64,000 nt of DNA from Temperatibacter sp965603205 (GTDB lineage: Bacteria > Pseudomonadota > Alphaproteobacteria > Sphingomonadales > Kordiimonadaceae). Where the stretch lies: assembly GCA_965603205.1 (NCBI GenBank), contig CBFDCC010000009.1:62001-126000 (forward strand), in the 5' to 3' direction. The first letter of the stretch is position 1. The number at the start of each line of letters is the position of its first letter. A program made the position numbers and the translations under genes. The notes below the pieces were generated by a model that saw only the letters and a list, made by a program, of their open reading frames with translations, did not search any database and had not been told where the DNA came from. This document shows, one piece after another, positions 1-7,217 of the stretch.

Positions 1-107
1 CGAGTGACCGCGAGGCCGAGCTAATGCGAGGAAAAACCTAAGTGGCGCGTGAACGATAAATAGTATCTCAGCTTGACACCCCCGCCCATTATTTGCTTAC
101 TGCGCAG

Positions 108-629
108 ATGACAGATTTTGAATATATAGTACGCGAAGCAAAGGTATCAGACGCGAAGGCGCTGAACGCCTATATGCGCCGTATGTTTGCCGAGGCCGAC
201 TATCTAATCACCGAGCCATCAGAATTCACCATGGGGCCATTTCGCCACCGTCTGTGGCTGGCGCGCAAGCTTGGCAGTAAAAATCAAACATGGATTCTCG
301 CCCTTAAAGGCAGAGAAGTCATTGGCATGATCGATAATTGGAATGATAACCGCAACCGCCTAAAGCATGTGACAAATTTTGGCATCACCGTTGATGCTGC
401 ATATCAAGGGCACGGCGTTGGTCGTGCTTTGTTAACTAAATTCCTAGAATGGGCTGACGCCAATCAAACGATTAAGAAAATACATCTGGGTGTCGCCATT
501 GAAAATGAAGGCGCTATAAAGCTTTATAAAAACATGGGTTTCATAGTAGAAGGATGCCAAGAAAAAGCATCACTACGCGCAGATGGATCATGCGGTGACG
601 ATATCATTATGGGAAAGTGGATAGGTTAA
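108..629 (+). CDS. GNAT-family N-acetyltransferase
   Basis: A 173-residue protein with the GNAT fold signature. The acetyl-CoA pyrophosphate-binding motif A reads YQGHGVGRALL, followed by the late motif NEGAIKLYKNMGF that closes most GNAT domains. It should transfer an acetyl group from acetyl-CoA to an amine, but the substrate cannot be read from the sequence. An in-frame TTG lies 15 bases upstream (93). I prefer the ATG at 108, although neither has a clear SD. The stop codon overlaps the next gene's ATG by one base (TAATG), so the two are probably co-translated. Family call is firm, substrate unknown. Confidence 0.85.
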   Translation: MTDFEYIVREAKVSDAKALNAYMRRMFAEADYLITEPSEFTMGPFRHRLWLARKLGSKNQTWILALKGREVIGMIDNWNDNRNRLKHVTNFGITVDAAYQGHGVGRALLTKFLEWADANQTIKKIHLGVAIENEGAIKLYKNMGFIVEGCQEKASLRADGSCGDDIIMGKWIG

Positions 630-1792
630 TGACAGACTTGAAGAAAAAAGGCATCAGGCCAGCCGCAATATTTTTGATCATCATTGCTGTGCTTGTGATT
701 TTAGTAATCATCGGCGGTGTGTGGTTAACAGCTGCTCCCATTTCCGCACTACGCATAGCCTTTACCCCCAGCCATGATATCGCAACCGAGGTCGTGCGCC
801 CTTCCCCCGATTACACAGATACAGCCAACTGGTTAATGCGCCCCGGCATGGATACCAAGGCGAATTGGGTACCAGACGGCAGCGCACCCGCAACAACTAA
901 TGGCGTAGCTGATGTTTTTTATATTCACCCAACTACAGCATTCAGCAAGGATAAATGGAACGCCGATCTACACGGCACCGTTATCGACCGTCGCAATGAT
1001 CAAATGGTACTGAAATATCAAGCCAGCGCCTTTAATGAGAGCGCTAATGTCTATGCGCCGCGCTATCATCAGGCCACATTTGGCACTTTCTTTAGCAGTG
1101 AGGCTAATGTGCTAGAGGTTGCAGGTCGTGCCTTTGGTGATGTATTAAAGGCCTTTGATGACTATATCGCCAATGACAACAACGGTCGCCCCTTTATCAT
1201 CGCGGGACATAGCCAAGGCGCACTGCTTACCTATGCTCTACTAAAAGAACGTATCGCTGACACAAAATTACAGGATCAATTAGTCGCGGCTTACGCTATC
1301 GGCTGGCCCTTTTCAGTAGAGGCTGATTTACCAGCACTGGCACCGCTCACAGCTTGTACTACTGCGACAGATACTGGCTGTATCATATCTTATCAAAGTT
1401 TTGAGGCAGGCGGCGACCCTTCAATGGTATTTAAGTTATTTAACAACTCTACTGGCCTGACGGGTAAAACACGGTTGGGTACAAATATATTATGCACCAA
1501 CCCGCAAAGTTGGACCATCGGCGGTGCGGCTACTGCTGACAGCCATCAGGGTTTGCTCTCGCTTGATCTAAATGATAAGGCACTGCCAGCGCCAACAGTG
1601 GGGTCAACTGCATCCAAATGCGGCAAGGACGGCATATTATATCTCGATACACCACCACGCGGGATTAGCTGGTCAGCCTTTCAAATGACGGGTGCTAATA
1701 TGCATGCTTATGACTATAATCTATTTTATATGAATATCCGCAGCAACGCGACTACCCGCATTAATGCTTGGATGGAAGGCCATACACAGTGA
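629..1792 (+). CDS. DUF3089 family alpha/beta-hydrolase-like membrane-anchored protein
   Basis: A 387-residue protein. A basic N-terminus is followed by one strong membrane segment (about residues 14-36). The rest carries DUF3089 landmarks: FYIHPTTAF near residue 95, YAPRYHQATF, and the nucleophile elbow GHSQG with Ser about residue 195. This looks like an inner-membrane-anchored lipase or esterase facing the periplasm; the substrate is unknown. The ATG at 629 overlaps the previous stop (TAATG) and has AGG just upstream. A GTG at 617 is possible but less likely. The 3' end overlaps ruvX by four bases. Confidence 0.8.
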   Translation: MTDLKKKGIRPAAIFLIIIAVLVILVIIGGVWLTAAPISALRIAFTPSHDIATEVVRPSPDYTDTANWLMRPGMDTKANWVPDGSAPATTNGVADVFYIHPTTAFSKDKWNADLHGTVIDRRNDQMVLKYQASAFNESANVYAPRYHQATFGTFFSSEANVLEVAGRAFGDVLKAFDDYIANDNNGRPFIIAGHSQGALLTYALLKERIADTKLQDQLVAAYAIGWPFSVEADLPALAPLTACTTATDTGCIISYQSFEAGGDPSMVFKLFNNSTGLTGKTRLGTNILCTNPQSWTIGGAATADSHQGLLSLDLNDKALPAPTVGSTASKCGKDGILYLDTPPRGISWSAFQMTGANMHAYDYNLFYMNIRSNATTRINAWMEGHTQ

Positions 1793-2247
1793 GCAAAATT
1801 ATCCCAATTCAGGAAATGCGCGAAGCCATCCCCAAGGGCAAGCGATTGCTGGGCATGGACCCTGGCACCAAAACCATTGGGCTAGCGCTATCGGATACCA
1901 TGTGGATGATTGCCTCGCCTTTAGAGATCATTAACCGTAAAAAATTCAAGATGGATGCAGCGCGCATTCAAGAGATCGTTGACGAGCATAATATCGGTGG
2001 GTTCGTTATCGGCTGGCCGTTGAATATGGATGGATCAGAAGGACCGCGCTGTCAATCAACCATGGCTTTCTCACGCAATTTATTTGAAAAATTCCCGCTA
2101 CCACAGGCCTTATGGGATGAGCGACTGTCAACAGCAGCCGTAGAGCGCACATTAATTGATGCCGATAGCAGCCGCAGCCGCCGCAAGGAAGTGATTGATA
2201 AAATGGCCGCTGCTTACATCCTGCAAGGTGCCCTATACGCTATTTAG
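1789..2247 (+). CDS. ruvX: YqgF/RuvX family RNase H-fold nuclease
   Basis: A 152-residue protein of the YqgF family, which has an RNase H-like fold and has been linked to 16S rRNA 5'-end processing and Holliday junction resolution. The first catalytic Asp sits in GMDPGTKTIGLALSD near residue 24. A second acidic motif is ALWDERLSTAAVER, and the family ending DKMAAAYILQGAL is present. I chose GTG at 1789, which overlaps the upstream stop as GTGA and has GGAAGG at about 1774-1779. The longer TTG frame from 1768 would begin inside the upstream gene. It closes a three-gene plus-strand cluster. Confidence 0.9.
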   Translation: MSKIIPIQEMREAIPKGKRLLGMDPGTKTIGLALSDTMWMIASPLEIINRKKFKMDAARIQEIVDEHNIGGFVIGWPLNMDGSEGPRCQSTMAFSRNLFEKFPLPQALWDERLSTAAVERTLIDADSSRSRRKEVIDKMAAAYILQGALYAI

Positions 2248-2251
2248 GATA

Positions 2252-2761
2252 TCAGTATGTCTTCTTCTCACCCTTATAGAGAAACATTTTTGGGTCCTTT
2301 TCACATTTCATCAGCCCAGGTTTGAAATGCCTTAAGCCCTCTTTGCGTAGATCTGCAAAGTTTGAAATCTTTCGCGTCACGCGTCCCGATGTTATAGTGG
2401 GATCAGTGTCTTTTTTGCCGTCTTTGTGATGCATAACAGTTTTAGTATAATCATACACAGGCGCGTCGCCGATGCGCCTTTTGTATTCAACCAATATCCA
2501 TTCAGGGGTATCGTAGCGACAGTAATCCCAGAAGGAATACTTATCGTAATCTGATGTGAAATTTTCACTTTCATCGAAGGCTACTAAGTTTCTGCGTGGT
2601 TTTTGATCAATAACTACCAACCGCCCTTTTAGTGACACTAAGTCGATCTGAACATAAGTTTGAGGCTTACTAGGCCATTCACCCATAACATAATTTTGTG
2701 TACAGCCTGATATGACAGACCCAACCAAAGTCATTGCCCATACTTTAAATAAATAATTCAT
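2252..2761 (-). CDS. Putative lipoprotein of unknown function
   Basis: A 169-residue protein with a short basic N-terminus, a hydrophobic stretch and a lipobox-like ISGC with Cys at about residue 20, so it is probably processed by signal peptidase II. The mature part is polar, with many Tyr and Lys, and matches no family I recognise. It ends four bases from ruvX on the opposite strand, so the two genes converge without a visible terminator. Its start faces pyrB across about 165 bases of AT-rich DNA that must hold divergent promoters. Confidence 0.6.
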   Translation of the reverse strand: MNYLFKVWAMTLVGSVISGCTQNYVMGEWPSKPQTYVQIDLVSLKGRLVVIDQKPRRNLVAFDESENFTSDYDKYSFWDYCRYDTPEWILVEYKRRIGDAPVYDYTKTVMHHKDGKKDTDPTITSGRVTRKISNFADLRKEGLRHFKPGLMKCEKDPKMFLYKGEKKTY

Positions 2762-2925
2762 AAGCTTTCCTAAAATGATATATTATAACATAAGCATAAT
2801 TGCACTCTTGTTGCAACATTTTATAACTAAAGTTGATTGCTCTTTGAATTCTAGCAGTATACAAATATAGCGTAAGAATAAAATTGCTTGCGATACAGCA
2901 TGTTACCCACTATAAGGCCCTCTTG

Positions 2926-3927
2926 ATGAATACAAAGAATGCACATGACGCACCTTACCCACGCGCGGATGTTTCTCCGCCCTCAGGTAGTTATTTTCCT
3001 CACAAACATCTTCTCGGCACTTGGGACCTTGACCCCACAGCTATTAAGCATCTGCTTGATGTGGCTGATACATATGCTGAGCGTAATAGAGGACCCAACA
3101 AAAAATCAGATACGCTCGCGGGCCTTACCCAGATAAATCTATTTTTTGAAAACTCAACACGCACACTCATGAGCTTTGAGATAGCAGGCAAGCGCCTCGG
3201 CATGGATACCATCTCTATGTCCACGGGTAGTAGCAGTATCAAAAAGGGTGAAACCCTGCTGGATACCGCAGCCACGCTAAATGCCATGCACCCTGATGTG
3301 CTAGTGGTTAGACACGGTGATAGCGGCGCAGTGAAACTGCTGAGCGAAGTTGTAAACTGCGCAGTGATTAACGCGGGCGATGGCCGCAACGAGCATCCAA
3401 CACAAGCACTACTGGACGCGCTAACCATCAGACGCCGTAAGGGCCAGATCAACGGACAAGTCATCGCCATTTGCGGTGATGTGGCGCACAGCCGCGTTGC
3501 GAGATCAAACATCTATCTGCTGAACGCCATGGGCGCGCGGGTGCGTGTCATCGCACCGCCGACCTTACTACCTAAAGACATAGACAAGCTGGGCGTTGAG
3601 GTTTTCACCAATATGGAAGAAGGTCTCAAAGGCGTCGATGTCGTGATGATGCTAAGATTGCAGCAAGAACGTATGCAAGGCGCTTTCCTACCAAGTTTAC
3701 GCGAATATTACCACTTTTGGGGGCTTACTACTGAGCGATTAAAACATGCCAAAGACGACGTGCTGGTGATGCATCCGGGGCCAATGAACCGCGGTGTTGA
3801 GATATCATCAGAGGTCGCAGATGATATGGGCCGATCCGCCATCCAAGAACAAGTAGAGATGGGTGTAGCAGTACGCATGGCCTGCCTAGACATCCTAACC
3901 CGCCGCCAGCGAGGAGTAGAAGTATAA
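2926..3927 (+). CDS. pyrB: Aspartate carbamoyltransferase catalytic subunit
   Basis: A 333-residue ATCase catalytic chain that condenses carbamoyl phosphate with aspartate in pyrimidine synthesis. The carbamoyl-phosphate loop FFENSTRTLMSFE lies at about residues 73-85. The HPTQALLDALT motif and the C-terminal MHPGPMNRGVE signature are intact. An in-frame TTG 42 bases upstream is possible, but I use the ATG, which gives the usual length. It overlaps the next gene by one base (TAATG). No regulatory-subunit gene (pyrI) is nearby, as expected for the type that assembles with a dihydroorotase-like partner. Confidence 0.95.
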   Translation: MNTKNAHDAPYPRADVSPPSGSYFPHKHLLGTWDLDPTAIKHLLDVADTYAERNRGPNKKSDTLAGLTQINLFFENSTRTLMSFEIAGKRLGMDTISMSTGSSSIKKGETLLDTAATLNAMHPDVLVVRHGDSGAVKLLSEVVNCAVINAGDGRNEHPTQALLDALTIRRRKGQINGQVIAICGDVAHSRVARSNIYLLNAMGARVRVIAPPTLLPKDIDKLGVEVFTNMEEGLKGVDVVMMLRLQQERMQGAFLPSLREYYHFWGLTTERLKHAKDDVLVMHPGPMNRGVEISSEVADDMGRSAIQEQVEMGVAVRMACLDILTRRQRGVEV

Positions 3928-5177
3928 TGACTAAAGTAGCTTATACCAACGCCCGACTGATGGACCCTGCCACGGGATTAGACGCTAAAGGCAGCTTGAT
4001 CACCCAAGACGGTAAAATCTATAGCCTAGGGCCCAATGTCGCCATCGATGGTGATGCCAAAGTCATTGACTGTCAGGGCCGTATAGTATGCCCAGGATTT
4101 ATCGACATGCGCGCACACCGTGTTGACGCAGATTCTGCGGCTGCGGGCGGATTTACGACTGTTGTCCTTCAACCTGATCAAACAACACCGCTGGATAATG
4201 ACGCCAGCATTGAGCGCATTCGCAAACGCTGTATTGAGGCAAACTCTGTAAAGGTTTACCCCATGGGTGCCGCTACCAAAGGGTTTAATGGTCAAGAGAT
4301 AACAGAGATCGGCCAGATGTTAGAATCCGGTGCTGTAGCCTTTACCGATTGCAACAAGCCTGTTGAAAATGCTCAAATTTTGTCAAGACTACTTGAATAT
4401 GCAGGATATTTTGACGCGCTGATTATCCAGTTCCCCGAAGAACAATCATTAAAAGGCGACGGCATTGCCCATGACGGCATCATTGCCACCCGCCTTGGAC
4501 TAGCTGGTATTCCAGTTGTTGCAGAGGTCATACAAATCGAACGTGACGCTCGCATAGCTGAAGCTTTAGATGCGCGCATTCATATTTCGCTCATCTCATC
4601 ACGCGAAGGGCTAGACGCGATCCGCGCTGCCAAAGCCCGCGGCATCAAGATCAGTTGCTCCGTTGCGCCGCATTATTTGCATCTAAATGAGCATGCATTG
4701 GTAGGCTACCCTACATTTGTAAAGGTATCACCGCCCCTAAGGTCAGAGGAAGACCGTATCGCGCTAGTAGAGGGTCTAGCTGACGGCAGTATTGACACTA
4801 TCGTCACCGATCATAATCCAAAGCATGAAGATCAAAAGCGCTTACCATTTAATCAAGCCGCCGAAGGTGTTGTTGGTCATGAGACGGCACTTGCCCTTGC
4901 GCTGGCAACAGTTCACAGTGGCAAAGTAGATATGATGACAATCATTAAGGCTCTAACCCTAAAACCTGCGACTTTACTTAAGCTACCAGTAGGTTCGCTT
5001 GCCACGGGTAGTAGTGCTGACATCACAATCTTTGATCCCGACGCCCCGTGGCGCATTGACAAAAACGCCTTAAAATCAAAGGCACGTAATACACCATTTG
5101 ACACCTTGCCTGTTCAAGGAAAAGTGTGGAAAACGATTGTTAATGGCCATGTGATTTATGATCAGGATGATGCTTAA
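3927..5177 (+). CDS. pyrC: Dihydroorotase-like protein, probably catalytically inactive (PyrC' type)
   Basis: A 416-residue amidohydrolase-fold protein aligned along its length with class I dihydroorotases: GGFTTV, FTD, HISLISSREG, VAPHYL and TDHNP. The metal-binding HxH that normally follows PGFIDM reads RAH (PGFIDMRAHR). The region expected to carry the HCED-type His ligand reads IIQFPEEQSL. At least two His ligands are therefore missing, while FTD, HIS, PHYL and TDH remain. This matches non-catalytic PyrC' subunits that stabilise ATCase dodecamers in Pseudomonas and relatives. Translational coupling to pyrB supports a partner role. A working dihydroorotase should exist elsewhere in the genome. 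The stop overlaps plsY as TAATG. Confidence 0.88.
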   Translation: MTKVAYTNARLMDPATGLDAKGSLITQDGKIYSLGPNVAIDGDAKVIDCQGRIVCPGFIDMRAHRVDADSAAAGGFTTVVLQPDQTTPLDNDASIERIRKRCIEANSVKVYPMGAATKGFNGQEITEIGQMLESGAVAFTDCNKPVENAQILSRLLEYAGYFDALIIQFPEEQSLKGDGIAHDGIIATRLGLAGIPVVAEVIQIERDARIAEALDARIHISLISSREGLDAIRAAKARGIKISCSVAPHYLHLNEHALVGYPTFVKVSPPLRSEEDRIALVEGLADGSIDTIVTDHNPKHEDQKRLPFNQAAEGVVGHETALALALATVHSGKVDMMTIIKALTLKPATLLKLPVGSLATGSSADITIFDPDAPWRIDKNALKSKARNTPFDTLPVQGKVWKTIVNGHVIYDQDDA

Positions 5178-5818
5178 TGCCTTTCAGTATTGAAAATGCA
5201 CTTATCGTTGCCACTGCAGCTTACTTGCTTGGAGCAGTACCTTTTGGGTTGGTTATTACACGCCTCGCTGGTCTTGGTGATATTCGCAAAATTGGCTCAG
5301 GCAACATTGGCGCCACTAATGTATTACGCACTGGACGCAAAGATCTGGCTTTACTCACCCTAATCTTAGATTCTGGCAAAGCGGCCATCGCAACACTCAT
5401 TGCGCTTTATACTCTAGGACCAGATTACGCAGCCATTGCTGGCTCCGCAGCATTTTTTGGTCACTGCTATCCAATTTACTTAAAGTTTGATGGCGGCAAA
5501 GGTGTTGCAACGTACATAGGCTCGGTTATGGCGATTAATCCAATTGTTGGCGGCTATGTCATACTTGTATGGTTCATTATGATGGGCGTCAGCCGTATTT
5601 CATCACTGTCGGCCTTATCTGGCGCCCTTGCGGCACCGATCATTGCACACTTACAAGGTGCTACAGATTTAGTGCCTTACCTGACTTTAATGTCCGTCAT
5701 ACTATTCATTAGGCACAAAGATAACATTGAGCGGATCATAAAAGGCACTGAGCCCAAGGTTGGTAAGAAAAAAAATCCTGTCGCTGAGGCTGATGCAGAA
5801 AATGAGCAACAGCAATAA
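5177..5818 (+). CDS. plsY: Acyl-phosphate glycerol-3-phosphate acyltransferase
   Basis: A 213-residue multi-pass inner-membrane enzyme that moves an acyl chain from acyl-phosphate to glycerol-3-phosphate, the first step of phospholipid synthesis. All three family motifs are visible: SGNIGATNVLR, GHCYPIYLKFDGGKGVAT and HKDNIERIIKGTEPK. Several hydrophobic helices separate them. A short charged tail rich in Lys, Glu and Gln follows residue 195. The start codon overlaps the stop of the dihydroorotase-like gene, so pyrB, pyrC and plsY form a tight translationally coupled set. Confidence 0.95.
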   Translation: MPFSIENALIVATAAYLLGAVPFGLVITRLAGLGDIRKIGSGNIGATNVLRTGRKDLALLTLILDSGKAAIATLIALYTLGPDYAAIAGSAAFFGHCYPIYLKFDGGKGVATYIGSVMAINPIVGGYVILVWFIMMGVSRISSLSALSGALAAPIIAHLQGATDLVPYLTLMSVILFIRHKDNIERIIKGTEPKVGKKKNPVAEADAENEQQQ

Positions 5819-5889
5819 AAAAGTGACCTATCAAACCCCGTAACAGCTTTAGGTTGACAAAGATAATTTCGCCGTTAAATCTTAATGTC

Positions 5890-7047
5890 ATGTTCGATAC
5901 TACATCATATAGAGTCCAAACACTTAGCCACAGCGAGCGCATAGCTTCTTTGCGATTGATACGCACTGACAATGTGGGGCCTGTTACGTATAAGCATTTA
6001 ATGAACCGCTATGGCAGCGCAAGTGATGCCCTTGATGCCATACCTGATCTAGCGGCTCAAGGCGGTAAGAAACGCCCACTGAAGATACCACCACTTGCAG
6101 CCATTGAACGTGAATTAGAAGCCATCGAGCATATGGGCGCACAGATGTTGGTGATTGGCGAGCCAGACTATCCCGTGCGACTGGCCGCGACTGAGGACGG
6201 CCCACCGATTGTATTTATTAAGGGGCATGTCCACATGCTATCTAAAGAATCCATCGGTATTGTTGGCGCCCGTAATGCCAGCGCTGCTGGGATGCGTATT
6301 ACCCAAACAATCGCAGGAAAATTGTCTGAAAAAGGCATTGTCATCACGTCTGGGCTTGCCCGTGGCATTGACACTGCCGCCCACAGCGCGTCACTTACTG
6401 GCGGCACAATGGCCTGTCTCGCAGGTGGACTTGATATTGTATATCCAAAAGAGAATGAACGTCTACACGATATGATAGCAGAGCAAGGCGTACTCATCAC
6501 TGAGATGCCTTTATCCACTAAACCACAAGCTAGGCATTTCCCGCGTAGAAACCGTTTAATCTCGGGCTTATCTATCGGTGTGCTCGTTATTGAGGCGGCC
6601 TATAAATCTGGGTCGTTGATCACAGCGCGCTATGCAGCGGATCAGGGGCGTGAGGTTTTTGCTATTCCTGGGTCACCGCTCGACCCACGGTGTCAGGGAA
6701 CCAATAAACTTATTAAAGACGGCGCAATCTTAACCCAAAGTGCAGATGATATTTTAAATGAATTGGAAAGTTTAAGACGGGCGGGATTTAGCGAACCAAG
6801 TAGCGATGGTGACTTACCCCTATTTGCAGCAATAACACAAACAGCCAGCAATGCGGTTAACCCTACCGATAGCAACAGAGAAGCAATCATCTCATTATTA
6901 TCACACACATCGGTTACAATAGATGAACTTGTGCGCTTAAGTGATTTAGAGGCAGGCACTGTTCTCGCAATTATTTTAGAATTAGAATTAGCGTCCATAG
7001 CCATCAGATACCCAGGCAACAAGATAGCTTTAAACGATATTGATTAA
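5890..7047 (+). CDS. dprA: DNA-processing protein DprA
   Basis: A 385-residue DprA (Smf), which binds incoming single-stranded DNA and loads RecA during natural transformation. The N-terminal part has the helix-hairpin-like DNVGPVTYKHL. The Rossmann core carries GIVGARNAS, TSGLARGIDTAAH, PRRNRLISGLS and SGSLITARYA. The C-terminal ~60 residues look like the winged-helix DML1 domain. I use the ATG at 5890. A TTG 36 bases upstream is also open and neither has a convincing SD. It is separated from plsY by about 70 bases and probably shares its transcript. Confidence 0.93.
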   Translation: MFDTTSYRVQTLSHSERIASLRLIRTDNVGPVTYKHLMNRYGSASDALDAIPDLAAQGGKKRPLKIPPLAAIERELEAIEHMGAQMLVIGEPDYPVRLAATEDGPPIVFIKGHVHMLSKESIGIVGARNASAAGMRITQTIAGKLSEKGIVITSGLARGIDTAAHSASLTGGTMACLAGGLDIVYPKENERLHDMIAEQGVLITEMPLSTKPQARHFPRRNRLISGLSIGVLVIEAAYKSGSLITARYAADQGREVFAIPGSPLDPRCQGTNKLIKDGAILTQSADDILNELESLRRAGFSEPSSDGDLPLFAAITQTASNAVNPTDSNREAIISLLSHTSVTIDELVRLSDLEAGTVLAIILELELASIAIRYPGNKIALNDID

Positions 7048-7185
7048 GAGACATCCAAATAGATATTTTCATTTTCTAGGATTAACTTGGACATTAAAAG
7101 AGCAAAAAACTGAAGACAAAAGTCATAAAGCCGTTGCTTTTCCAGCACCATACGACTAGGTGAGACATATGTGTTACCTTAAATC

Positions 7186-7204
7186 GCGCTTAAACTGCGC
7201 TTAA
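7186..7204 (+). promoter_or_regulatory. Short direct repeat with TTAA-N7-TTAA spacing upstream of topA
   Basis: The 8-mer GCGCTTAA occurs twice (7186-7193 and 7197-7204), just ahead of the topA SD AGGACG. The two TTAA ends are separated by exactly seven bases, which resembles the CtrA half-site spacing known from Caulobacter. By simple composition one or two such pairs are expected by chance in 64 kb, so this is only suggestive. Confidence 0.2.
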
Positions 7205-7217
7205 TACAGGACGTAAA

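Noticed and set aside
3..41. Possible tail of an upstream gene ending at a TAA near base 41 (reads SDREAELMRGKT)
   Set aside because: Only 12 codons are visible and a second frame is also open for seven codons, so no gene can be assigned.
73..78. TTGACA at the left edge as a promoter for the GNAT gene
   Set aside because: It matches the -35 consensus, but no acceptable -10 element lies 15-19 bases downstream, and the upstream context is cut off by the window edge.
2999..3512. Long antisense frame of about 170 codons inside pyrB, and similar ones in sorA, mgtE and the ribosomal genes
   Set aside because: They mirror strongly conserved coding sequences, have Ser/Arg-rich low-complexity products and no SD, and match no family.
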